DNA from: Mesorhizobium sp.
GTDB taxonomy: Bacteria; Pseudomonadota; Alphaproteobacteria; Rhizobiales; Rhizobiaceae
Length of the DNA stretch: 64,000 bases
Reading direction: 5' to 3'
NCBI GenBank assembly: GCA_004020365.1
Contig: SAQR01000002.1
Location: forward strand, 124,001 to 188,000
Below the pieces are notes generated by a model. That model saw only the letters and a list, made by a program, of their open reading frames with translations, made no database searches and was not told where the DNA came from. The translations under genes were made by a program, and so were the position numbers. This document shows, piece after piece, positions 33,411 to 40,887 of this stretch. The first letter of the stretch is position 1. Each line of letters starts with the position of its first letter.

Positions 33411-34928
33411 ATGCGTGCCAAGCTGCTAGAAATCATCCTCGCCATGCTGCTGCTGGCTGGCGGCCTTCCAGCCGGCCATGCGCAAGTGGCCGAGCGGCCG
33501 TCGCCTTCGGGTGGCGTTCTGTCGCTGCTCCCGCCGCCGCAGGTCTCAGATCATTCGATCGTGATCGCGGGACGCACGCTCAACTATCAGGCAAGGGCCG
33601 GCACGCTGTCATTGCTATCCGGCAAGGGCGACGTCACCGCGGAAATCTTTCATGTCGCCTACACGCTGCGTCCCGAGCCAAGCCGGGAACCTGATCCCCG
33701 GCGCCCGATCACTTTCGTGTTCAACGGTGGTCCCGGAGCAGCTTCCGCCTACCTGCATCTTGGCGCGCTCGGTCCACGCGTGATGGCGACAGCGGCCGAT
33801 GGAAGTTTTCTGCCACCGCCGCAGCGGCTTTTGGACAACTCGAACACCTGGCTCGACATGACCGACCTGGTCTTTGTCGATCCCGTCGGAACCGGTTACA
33901 GCCGCGAAGCACCCGGCACCGAGGCACGCAGCTTCTGGGGCGTCAACCAGGACGCCGACGCGATGGGTGCATTCATCCGGCTCTATCTGGCACAGGCGGG
34001 CCGCACGGCGTCGCCGGTGTTTCTTGCCGGCGAAAGCTATGGCGGGTTTCGGGCGGCACTGCTCGCCAAGAGGCTCCAGGATGATATCGGCATCAGCCCT
34101 CGCGGCATCGTGCTCATCTCGCCGGCGCTCGAATTCACGCTCGTGCGGCCCGACGAGTTCCAGCCGCTTCACTGGGCGCTTGAGCTGCCGTCGCTGGCGG
34201 CGGTGCGCCTGCGCAGCGAAAGCGTCACCGGTTCCGAGCTGCAGGAGCGGTTGGCCGATGTCGAACGCTATGCGCTTGGCGACTATCTCGTCGCGCTTGC
34301 CAGCGGGCTCGAACAGGGCGGGCGTCTGGCGAGTCCGCGCGTTGCCGAAATCACCGGCCTGCCGCTCGAACTCGTCAAACGGAACTTTGCACGCATTCCC
34401 ACCGCGCTCTTCGCCAAGGAGTTTGCGCGGGCAAGGGGCAATGTTCTCAGCGTCTATGACGGCATGATCGAAACCACAGACGTTGCCCCGGAAAGTCCAA
34501 GGCCCAGGGGTCCCGACCCGGTGCTCGATCGAAGCGTGCCGGCGCTCACATCCGCCTTTGTCAGCTATATCAGGGAGGAACTGAAATTCCGCACCGATCT
34601 AAGCTATCGGCTTCTCAACCGTGAAATCAGCGGCAATTGGGATTACGGGACGAGCCCGACGCGTCAGGGCTATGCCGGCGTGATGGACGACCTTCAGCAG
34701 GCGCGCGCGCTAAATCCCGGCCTCGGCGTTTTGATCGTCAACGGCTACACCGACCTGGTGACGCCCTATCTGGCGTCACGCTACCTTGTCGGACAGGTTC
34801 CTACGCTTCCCGGCGCAAAGCCTTTTCGCGTTGAGCTTCTGGAAGGCGGCCACATGATGTATTTCAGGCCGGAGAGCCGGCGCGCGCTGAGAGAGGCCGC
34901 GACCGAGCTTTACCAAGCGCCGAAATGA
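33411..34928 (+). CDS. S10 family serine carboxypeptidase-like protein, exported
   Basis: A 505-residue alpha/beta hydrolase with a Sec signal peptide (LLEIILAMLLLAGGLPAGHAQ). The oxyanion region is FVFNGGPGAASAYLHLGALGP; catalytic Ser is in LAGESYGGFR (about residue 209), Asp in VNGYTDLVTPY (about 448) and His in GGHMMYF (about 481). The start is set at the ATG before the signal peptide; an upstream in-frame start would disrupt it. It is a predicted periplasmic peptidase or peptidase-like esterase. No functional link with its neighbours is evident. Confidence 0.88.
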   Translation: MRAKLLEIILAMLLLAGGLPAGHAQVAERPSPSGGVLSLLPPPQVSDHSIVIAGRTLNYQARAGTLSLLSGKGDVTAEIFHVAYTLRPEPSREPDPRRPITFVFNGGPGAASAYLHLGALGPRVMATAADGSFLPPPQRLLDNSNTWLDMTDLVFVDPVGTGYSREAPGTEARSFWGVNQDADAMGAFIRLYLAQAGRTASPVFLAGESYGGFRAALLAKRLQDDIGISPRGIVLISPALEFTLVRPDEFQPLHWALELPSLAAVRLRSESVTGSELQERLADVERYALGDYLVALASGLEQGGRLASPRVAEITGLPLELVKRNFARIPTALFAKEFARARGNVLSVYDGMIETTDVAPESPRPRGPDPVLDRSVPALTSAFVSYIREELKFRTDLSYRLLNREISGNWDYGTSPTRQGYAGVMDDLQQARALNPGLGVLIVNGYTDLVTPYLASRYLVGQVPTLPGAKPFRVELLEGGHMMYFRPESRRALREAATELYQAPK

Positions 34929-35026
34929 AGCGGCTGAAGCCGGGTACAAACGATCTGGATGAGATGGTAGCCGCCTCTTCGCAAGAGCGACGGACAGCGC
35001 AATACAAACGGAGAGGCGAACAGTCG

Positions 35027-35608
35027 ATGACATCTCAGCATGCAGAACTGACCTGGCTCAACCCGCCACCGCATCATGCTTTCGGCAACAGCTCCGTGCA
35101 TGTGCGGACCGGCAAGGAGACCGATTTCTGGCGCGAGACTTTTTATGACTTCTGGCGTGACAATGGCCACTTCCTCTACCGGCAGGTCGAGGGCGATTTC
35201 AGCGCCGAGGTCACCGTCAAGGGCGACTACAAGGTGCTCTACGACCAGGCCGGTTTGATGGTCCGGCTGAGCGAAACGCACTGGGTCAAGGCCGGCATCG
35301 AGTTTACCGACGGGCTCGCCTATTTTTCTGTCGTCGTCACCAATGATGCCTCCGACTGGTCGTTGGTTTCCATCCCGGCCGGGCCGGACGGCGTCAGGAT
35401 CCGGCTGACCCGCCATGCCGAGACAATCCGTGTTCAGTATCTCGATGCCTCCGACCATCGCTGGAAGCCGGTGCGGCTCGCCTACTTCCCGCCCTCGAGA
35501 ACAGTCGATGTCGGCATGATGTGCTGTTCGCCGCAACGTGAAGGTTTCGAAGTCACATTCAGCGATTTTTCGGTCGGCCCGGCGATCTCGAGGGAACTCC
35601 ATGACTGA
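35027..35608 (+). CDS. DUF1349 domain protein
   Basis: A 193-residue protein of the DUF1349 family, a jelly-roll related to concanavalin-type domains. Landmarks are TDFWRETFYDFWRDNGHFLYR, FSAEVTVKGDYKVLYDQAGLMVRL, WVKAGIEFTDGLAYFSVVVTNDASDW and the final DVGMMCCSPQREGFEVTFSDF. The start MTSQHAEL at 35027 follows GAGAGG. Function is unknown; sugar binding is suspected for the family. It follows the peptidase gene by about 100 bases. Confidence 0.88.
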   Translation: MTSQHAELTWLNPPPHHAFGNSSVHVRTGKETDFWRETFYDFWRDNGHFLYRQVEGDFSAEVTVKGDYKVLYDQAGLMVRLSETHWVKAGIEFTDGLAYFSVVVTNDASDWSLVSIPAGPDGVRIRLTRHAETIRVQYLDASDHRWKPVRLAYFPPSRTVDVGMMCCSPQREGFEVTFSDFSVGPAISRELHD

Positions 35609-35617
35609 CGCGTCCTG

Positions 35618-35695
35618 TCAGCGGCCTGGGCCGCCGTTTTCACAAGAGCACCGATCTGACAGCCGAATTGCGCGGTCGAAGAAGCTATCGGGCAT
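35618..35695 (-). pseudogene. remnant of a PIN-domain toxin gene
   Basis: An ATG at 35695 overlaps the end of the AbrB-type antitoxin gene by 11 bases, the normal toxin position. The first seven codons read MPDSFFD, matching the start of PIN (VapC-like) toxins, whose next residues are usually TNVL. Here the frame continues RAIRLSDRCSCENGG and stops after 25 codons at 35618. No PIN catalytic acids other than the first Asp remain, so the toxin is deleted or degraded. Confidence 0.6.
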
Positions 35696-35915
35696 TCGCC
35701 TCCTCCCGGTCGAATTTGAAATCGGCGGGAAGGCGACCGCGGAAGGCGCGAAGCCGCTTCAGCAATTCCTCGCGCGCAGGTTTGCGCGCGACGCCGAGTT
35801 GTCGGGCATCGGCGACATGGATCTCAATCTCATCGCCTTCCCTGAGTTCGAGGACTTCGACCACAACGGCAGGAAGACGGATGGCGAGGGTGTTGCCCCA
35901 CTTGGCGACCTTCAT
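35685..35915 (-). CDS. AbrB/MazE/SpoVT family antitoxin
   Basis: A 76-residue swapped-hairpin DNA-binding protein: MKVAKWGNTLAIRLPAVVVE, then LELREGDEIEIHVAD and a C-terminal toxin-binding tail with LKRLRAFRGRLPADFKFDRE. The ATG at 35915 is preceded by AGGAG; a GTG one codon earlier is too close to that site. It should pair with a PIN toxin, but the following reading frame is only a stub. It is thus an orphan antitoxin, perhaps retained for its regulatory or anti-addiction role. Confidence 0.85.
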   Translation of the reverse strand: MKVAKWGNTLAIRLPAVVVEVLELREGDEIEIHVADARQLGVARKPAREELLKRLRAFRGRLPADFKFDREEANAR

Positions 35916-35930
35916 CACACTCTCCTATCG

Positions 35931-36737
35931 TCAGCCCGGATGCCTGAAAATTTCGCCAAACCAGTTCCGCCACTTGGGCCCGCCCTCGGCGGCGCGCTGC
36001 TCGGCGTCGTCGCCATAGAGATACATTGCCATGCTGGCGTTTGCGCTGCCATCAGCAGCATAGGTTCCGATCAGGGCAATGCCGGGAGCAGGCGCAGTCA
36101 GGCGCAGCACGATGAAGCGCTGCTTGTCGTCCTGCCGCACGCGTTCGACTATGCCGGATAGTCTCTCCGGCTGCTGCGGGCCATTCCGCTGCTCGCCGAC
36201 ATTTGCGCCGGCCAGACCGAGCGTCTCTGTCAGCCGACTCCAAATCGAGAGCTGGTCGGCCTCCGAACTGGCCATGACGCTGAAGCTGGCGGCCTTTTCG
36301 CCGGCGAAGTGCGACAGGTAAATGCGCAGCACCTCGAAAAAGCCGGGCCAGCCGCCCTCGAACCCTTCCAACTGATCATCCCAGTCGTCGGTCGAGGCAA
36401 ACAGCAAATGGACCATGCGAACAACGCAGCGATCACCCGACCGGCTGGTCACGGTGATCTCCGTTGCGACCGGCGGCCCGCCTTCGCTCCATTCGCGTTC
36501 GACATAGCCGAAACGGAACGGCGGCTCCCAGGTCGTCACCTCGCCGGTGGAGGCGCCATTGGGACCGAAGTCGAAATGAAGCCTGCCGCCGACATGCTCG
36601 TCGATCGTGGTCTTTGTGAACCAGGCAGTGTTGCCGGGACCCGTCGCAATCGCCCGCCACACCTGCTCGGGTGTCCCAGGCGTGATGAACTCCATTTCGA
36701 CCCAACGCTTTCCGGTTTCGTCTTTCTTGATTGGCAT
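35931..36737 (-). CDS. SRPBCC (START/AHSA1-like) domain protein
   Basis: A 268-residue protein with an activator-of-Hsp90 ATPase-like domain: EMEFITPGTPEQVWRAIATG, AWFTKTTIDEHVGGRLHFDFGPNGASTGEVTTWEPP and SGDRCVVRMVHLLFASTDDWDDQLEGFEGGWPGFFEVLRIYLSHF. A second, shorter beta region follows (ERLSGIVERVRQDDKQRFIVLRL). Proteins of this kind often lie next to an ArsR-like regulator, and a decayed one is found 75 bases upstream. Its ligand is unknown. Confidence 0.85.
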   Translation of the reverse strand: MPIKKDETGKRWVEMEFITPGTPEQVWRAIATGPGNTAWFTKTTIDEHVGGRLHFDFGPNGASTGEVTTWEPPFRFGYVEREWSEGGPPVATEITVTSRSGDRCVVRMVHLLFASTDDWDDQLEGFEGGWPGFFEVLRIYLSHFAGEKAASFSVMASSEADQLSIWSRLTETLGLAGANVGEQRNGPQQPERLSGIVERVRQDDKQRFIVLRLTAPAPGIALIGTYAADGSANASMAMYLYGDDAEQRAAEGGPKWRNWFGEIFRHPG

Positions 36738-36812
36738 GGGAACTCCTTTCAGGGTTTGGCGTCGTCAGGGTTCGGCCAGGGCGGTACGACGCCACTATTG
36801 GCCGACATGCGG

Positions 36813-37115
36813 TCATTGGCGCGCCCCGATCGACCGCTTTAGGCCCAGCGCCGTCGGTGAGATGACATACGGCGATGCAGTTGCGACCATCAGGCGTTCG
36901 GATAAACCCCCCATTGCGTTCCTCCGCTGGCTCGACCAGCTTGCAGTCTTCCAGCGCCGCAAATGATACTTCACTCTTTGCCGCGTGAGGCCGAGCCGAC
37001 TAGCAAGCGAAGCGGCCGATGCTGGTTCCGCAAGCTCCTGGAGTAAGCGGGCTTTCATGGGGTCTAAGGCCAGCGCCGCCGCTGCCGGTATCTTAATGAC
37101 GTCAAACTCAAGCAC
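36813..37115 (-). pseudogene. ArsR-type helix-turn-helix regulator, probably frameshifted and truncated
   Basis: The N-terminal half is intact (EFDVIKIPAAAALALDPMKARLLQELAEP, then SRLGLTRQRVKYHLR). After YHLR the frame reads WKTASWSSQRRNAM, but the +1 frame reads ALEDCKLVEPAEERNGG, the conserved continuation; after a run of six G the original frame again gives the conserved GLSERLMVATASPYVISPTALG. This is what a one-base loss followed by a one-base gain would produce. A further shift then ends the protein early, since a DRMSA piece of the C-terminal helix lies in a third frame. The start is uncertain (GTG 37115 or an upstream TTG). Sequencing error cannot be excluded. Confidence 0.6.
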
Positions 37116-37128
37116 ATCCTTTTTCTCA

Positions 37129-37148
37129 TTGACAAAATATTTTGTCAA
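37129..37148. promoter_or_regulatory. 20-bp perfect palindrome, likely ArsR-type operator
   Basis: TTGACAAAATATTTTGTCAA is a perfect 20-bp inverted repeat located 13 bases upstream of the GTG start of the ArsR-type gene. It contains TTGACA, a -35 box, on both strands. This is the expected form of an autoregulatory operator for a dimeric winged-helix repressor controlling the regulator/SRPBCC operon. Confidence 0.75.
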
Positions 37149-37184
37149 GACTGAGCTATAGCGCGTCGTTGCCTTGTCAAGCAA

Positions 37185-37542
37185 TCTGCGCGCCCGTAAT
37201 CAAGCCGCGCCTGTCACTGCTCCTAATGTGCGCGCACCAGCGGCAACTTTGCCGTCATGGGGCTACAAAGTCGGCGGAACTCAGGCTTTTGGCCTCTGAA
37301 ACCATCGCGGTGGCAATTTGTTCTGGAAGGCCGCGCCGGGCGCGGAAACATACGTCACGACCGGGAACCCTTGATCGGCCGACCGGCCTTCGTCTCGGCG
37401 GACATATTGGCGGACATATTTATGTCGGCGCGAAATCCGATTTTTACGATCTGACGACGGTCTACCTCAGAACACGAGTGGTAGGATCTGAGTCGCCGCA
37501 CTAGAATCCGTACCATACCAGAATCCGTAAAGGAGAAGCTCC
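37185..37542. other. 358-bp intergenic region with short direct repeats
   Basis: I see no convincing gene. Features are an exact 12-bp tandem duplication GGCGGACATATT (37397-37420), whose second copy runs into TATGTC to form a GACATA/TATGTC dyad, and a 10-bp direct repeat AGAATCCGTA (37503-37512 and 37520-37529) just before the AAGGAG ribosome-binding site of the SDR gene. The region presumably carries the SDR promoter. Confidence 0.55.
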
Positions 37543-38253
37543 ATGACATCGGACGTCGCAATTATCGCTGGAGCAGGACCGGGGCTGAGCGCCTCGCTTG
37601 CACGTCTTCTCGCCAAGGAGGGATTTCGCGTGGTCCTGGCTGCCCGCAACGTCGGCAAGCTGAGCACGCTGGTCGCCGAGACCGGAGCGTTGGCGGTCGA
37701 AACGGACGTTGCCGATGTCGCATCGGTCGAAAACCTGTTCGACGTCGCCGACAAGGCCGGTCCTCTGTCGCTTGTGGTTTTCAACGCCAGCGGCCGCGCC
37801 CGCGGACCGATCGCCGACCTCGAACCCGAAGCGGTCAGACAGGCATTGCTGGTCGGCGCCTATGGCGGGTTCCTGGTCGGCCAGCAGGCCGCGCGCCGGT
37901 TGCTTTCCCGCGGCTCCGGCTCGATCCTGTTCACCGGCGCCACCGCCAGCGTCAAAGGGTTTGCGGGTTCGGCCGGCTTTGCCATGCCAAAGTTCGGCCT
38001 GCGCGGACTGGCCCAATCCATGGCCCGCGAACTTGCGCCGAAAAACATCCACGTCGCGCATTTCATCATCGACGGTGTGATCGCGCCGAACGAGCCCGGA
38101 CAGAATAGGCCCGGACAGGCCGGCGAACCCGACCAGCAGGATCGCCGGCTGTCTCCGGACGCGATCGCCGAAACCTACCTCGCAATCCACCGGCAGCATC
38201 GCAGCGCCTGGACTTGGGAGCTCGAACTCAGGCCGTGGATCGAAAATTTCTGA
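37543..38253 (+). CDS. SDR-family protein with Phe in place of the catalytic Tyr
   Basis: A 236-residue short-chain dehydrogenase/reductase fold: VAIIAGAGPGLSASLARLLAKEG (cofactor loop), VETDVADVAS, VVFNASGRARGP (NAG-like) and LFTGATASVKG. The usual YxxxK is SAGFAMPKFGLRG, with Phe where the catalytic Tyr belongs, while Lys is kept. A group of SDR proteins shares this FAxxK form, so it is not a random mutation, but the reaction may differ from classical SDRs. AAGGAG lies about 6 bases before the ATG. Confidence 0.87.
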   Translation: MTSDVAIIAGAGPGLSASLARLLAKEGFRVVLAARNVGKLSTLVAETGALAVETDVADVASVENLFDVADKAGPLSLVVFNASGRARGPIADLEPEAVRQALLVGAYGGFLVGQQAARRLLSRGSGSILFTGATASVKGFAGSAGFAMPKFGLRGLAQSMARELAPKNIHVAHFIIDGVIAPNEPGQNRPGQAGEPDQQDRRLSPDAIAETYLAIHRQHRSAWTWELELRPWIENF

Positions 38254-38465
38254 GTCACGGCCGGACTGCAATTCGTGCAAGTGTTTGCCATGATGCCTTC
38301 GTGCCATGGAACACCCGTTCGGACGTTATTTGCCTGCCGGCCGCCAAACGCATAGCGGACTTTCTTCCATTTGCATCGAGATTGGATCGACCATTGCTTT
38401 GATCGCAACGACCTGCGTGTCACCGTAAGGGCCTGATCCAAGCCTGAGGCAGGAGGAGGTTGACC

Positions 38466-39482
38466 ATGGCCAGGATTGTACCCGTGCTCGATCTCAGCCG
38501 TCTCGAACAGGGCGCGTCGGAGCGTCGGACCTTTCTGTTCGACCTGCGCACGGCTGCCCGCGATGTCGGCTTCTTCTATCTCAGCGGCCACGGAATTTCG
38601 GCTGTGGAGATCGACGAGGTGCTCGACGCCTCGCGGCGGTTCTTTGCCTTGCCGGAAGCCGTCAAGCTGGCCATCGAAATGGTCAAATCTCCACAGTTCC
38701 GCGGCTACACGCGCACGGGCGGCGAACTGACCAAGGGCAAGGCCGATTGGCGCGAACAGCTCGACATCGGCGTCGAGCGTCGACCCATTCCACAGGGGCC
38801 GGGCATTCCTGCCTGGACGCGGCTGCAAGGGCCGAACCAATGGCCTTCGGCCCTGCCGGAACTCAAGCCGGCGCTGCTGGCATGGCAGACCAAGGCGACG
38901 GCGGTGGCAGTCCGCCTGCTGAAGGCCTTCGCGCTGTCGCTCGACCAGGCCGAGGACGCTTTCGATCCGGTCTATAGCGGTGAGCCCAACCATCGCATGA
39001 AGATCGTGCGCTATCCCGGACGCGACGCAACCGGCGGCGACCAGGGCGTCGGCGCACACAAGGACGGCGGTTTCCTGACGCTCCTGCTTCAGGACGACAA
39101 CAAAGGGCTGCAGGTCGAATATGACGGAAGCTGGGTGAATGTGGATCCCATCCCCGGAACGCTGGTGGTAAACATCGGCGAGCTCCTCGAACTGGCATCG
39201 AACGGTTATCTCAGGGCGACGGTCCACCATGTCGTCACGCCGGCCGGTGTCGAGCGGATTTCGGTTCCGTTCTTCTTCAGCGCCCGGCTCGATGCGACGA
39301 TCCCCTTGCTGACCCTGCCTGAAGAACTGGCTGCCGAGGCGCGCGGACCGGCGAGTGATCCGGACAATCCGCTGTTTCGCGATGTCGGAACCAACGTGCT
39401 GAAAAGTCGCCTGCGCTCGCATCCTGACGTGGCGCGCCGGCACTATGCCGATCTCCTTGCGACGAGGGCGTCACCCGTCTGA
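38466..39482 (+). CDS. 2-oxoglutarate/Fe(II) oxygenase, isopenicillin N synthase-like
   Basis: A 338-residue non-haem iron oxygenase. The N-terminal DIOX_N part has VPVLDLSRL and AARDVGFFYLSGHGI; the iron ligands are the H-x-D of VGAHKDGGFLTLL (around residue 195) and the His of RATVHHVV (about 259), and the R-x-S of ERISVPFFF binds 2-oxoglutarate. AGGAGGAGG is 6 bases before the ATG at 38466. The substrate is unknown. Its transcript would run toward the strong terminator at 39680 unless a small RNA is independently transcribed there. Confidence 0.9.
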   Translation: MARIVPVLDLSRLEQGASERRTFLFDLRTAARDVGFFYLSGHGISAVEIDEVLDASRRFFALPEAVKLAIEMVKSPQFRGYTRTGGELTKGKADWREQLDIGVERRPIPQGPGIPAWTRLQGPNQWPSALPELKPALLAWQTKATAVAVRLLKAFALSLDQAEDAFDPVYSGEPNHRMKIVRYPGRDATGGDQGVGAHKDGGFLTLLLQDDNKGLQVEYDGSWVNVDPIPGTLVVNIGELLELASNGYLRATVHHVVTPAGVERISVPFFFSARLDATIPLLTLPEELAAEARGPASDPDNPLFRDVGTNVLKSRLRSHPDVARRHYADLLATRASPV

Positions 39483-39580
39483 AGAGGTCAGAGCAAATAG
39501 AACGGGAATTTTTGTTATCCCGCCGGCTTTTGGAATTTTGTTCGTCGCCAACCCGTCCAGACAAGCGCAAACAGGCAACA

Positions 39581-39680
39581 CCGTTCGACGGTTTCCTCCC
39601 ATTCCGTTGAACGGCGTTCCCCTCTGAAGGTTGAAACCTTCTTTTTGGCCGGGCCGTATTCGAGCCCGGCCATTTTTTTT
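39581..39680 (+). ncRNA. candidate trans-acting small RNA, AbcR/NfeR1 (alpha-r15/r14)-like
   Basis: Three stem-loops follow one another. SL1 is an 11-bp stem (39581-39591 with 39604-39614, one G-T pair) whose 12-base loop TTTCCTCCCATT exposes CCTCCC, an anti-Shine-Dalgarno sequence containing CTCCCA. SL2 is GAAGGT-TGAA-ACCTTC (39626-39641). SL3 is the terminator 39646-39680. This layout, with an anti-SD in a loop and a rho-independent end, is that of the rhizobial AbcR and NfeR1 small RNAs, which silence ABC-transporter mRNAs. The 5' end is not defined; a start near 39560 would give about 120 nt, the usual size. No promoter is clearly seen. Confidence 0.55.
39646..39680 (+). terminator. strong rho-independent terminator
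   Basis: TGGCCGGGC pairs perfectly with GCCCGGCCA around the loop CGTATTCGA (39655-39663), followed by eight T (39673-39680). It works for plus-strand transcripts only, ending the small RNA and any read-through from the oxygenase gene. The minus-strand IclR gene ends 166 bases further on. Confidence 0.92.
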
Positions 39681-39846
39681 CGCGCTCCCTTGGCGAAGGC
39701 GTGAGGGCCGATTCTTAACCCTAAAGCGCGTCGCGTTCGACCGACCTCACGCGACGCCCTTCAGGTTGTTGTTTTATGCGTGTCGTTATCGCAAAACCGC
39801 TGAACACCCCGGTCCGCGCCCGGGTCATGCTGTTGGGCGGCATGCA

Positions 39847-40647
39847 TCAGCTTCCCGCCAACGACAATCCGCGGGCGCGTTCGCACAGCAGGGCAAGCAA
39901 TTCGCTGCGCCGCGCTTCCGGTGTGTCGACTGGCAATACGAAGCAAAGGGTCTTGTTGACGGCGCCGTGGCCATCGCGGATGGGCGCGGCCATGCACCAC
40001 GTGAAGCGGTCGGCGAGGGCGGCGGTCTCGCTGAAACCTTGCTGGCGGGCCAGAGCGACATCGCTGAAGAATTCGGCCGGCGCAATGACGCGGCCGTCTG
40101 GAAGCTTGTAGTCGCCAGGCGGGATGAAGTCCTTCACCTCTTCTTCGCTCATATGGCCGAGCAGGAGCCGCCCGGACGCCGTCCACGGAATCGGCACCTC
40201 GACCCCGACATCGCTTGAAATCCGGAACGGGCCGGAAGAATCCCGGCAATCGAGAACGATGTATTTGTTCCCGCGCAGGCCGCACAGTTGCACGGTCTCG
40301 CCTGTCTCCGCGGCCATCCTGTCCAGCGTCTCTATGATGCGCCGGTAATGCGCGTTGTGATGCGAATAGGCCCAGCCGAACAGATGCATAGCCCGACCGA
40401 AATAGACGCAGCCTTCCGTCCCGACGTTTTCGAGCATTTCGGCTTCGAGCAGGCTGTTGACGATTTCGTAGGTGGTCGAACGCGGTGCGCCGATCATCTT
40501 GGCGATGTCGCCGACACGCATCGGCGCGCGGTGCCGTAAAAGCGCTTCCAGCAGCACGATTACGCGATCGATGCCGCGGCGCCGTTCGCCATGACGTGGC
40601 CCGGCGCCGGCTTCGGTTCCGATCAGACCAGTGGCGCCATCGCTCAT
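39847..40647 (-). CDS. IclR family transcriptional regulator
   Basis: A 266-residue regulator with N-terminal winged helix-turn-helix (GIDRVIVLLEALLRHRAPMRVGDIAKMI, then RSTTYEIVNSLLEAEML, residues about 25-70) and C-terminal IclR effector domain (VQLCGLRGNKYIVLDC, WTASGRLLLGHMSEEE, CMAAPIRDGHGAVNKTLCFVLP). It is divergent from the sugar-importer operon. Two tandem dyads between them (40730-40769) are its probable binding sites. Confidence 0.9.
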   Translation of the reverse strand: MSDGATGLIGTEAGAGPRHGERRRGIDRVIVLLEALLRHRAPMRVGDIAKMIGAPRSTTYEIVNSLLEAEMLENVGTEGCVYFGRAMHLFGWAYSHHNAHYRRIIETLDRMAAETGETVQLCGLRGNKYIVLDCRDSSGPFRISSDVGVEVPIPWTASGRLLLGHMSEEEVKDFIPPGDYKLPDGRVIAPAEFFSDVALARQQGFSETAALADRFTWCMAAPIRDGHGAVNKTLCFVLPVDTPEARRSELLALLCERARGLSLAGS

Positions 40648-40729
40648 GTCGGCCGCTTCCCCGCAAAAATCAATTCGGTCCTCGTCTCAAGGCGCTTGAA
40701 AGATGTCAAGGCTCAGTCTAGCATCGCAT

Positions 40730-40769
40730 TTGTCCGATATACAGACACATTGTCCGAAATATCAGACAA
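40730..40769. promoter_or_regulatory. tandem operator, two TTGTCCGANATA-CAGACA dyads 20 bp apart
   Basis: TTGTCCGATATACAGACA (40730-40747) and TTGTCCGAAATATCAGACAA (40750-40769) are near-identical, each with TGTC/GACA arms, and start exactly 20 bp (about two helical turns) apart. They lie 83 bases upstream of the IclR start and about 120 bases upstream of the binding-protein gene. IclR proteins act as tetramers on paired sites, so this is a good operator candidate for the divergent pair. Confidence 0.7.
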
Positions 40770-40887
40770 TAGCGAGCCAGGCGCAGAGAGTTCTGACGAG
40801 AAAACGGGCGGTTTCCGGATGCGGTAACCGTGCGGGTTTTTCGTCCCGATCCCGCACGTCCAGGCATAACCTCAGAAGGGAACAATC

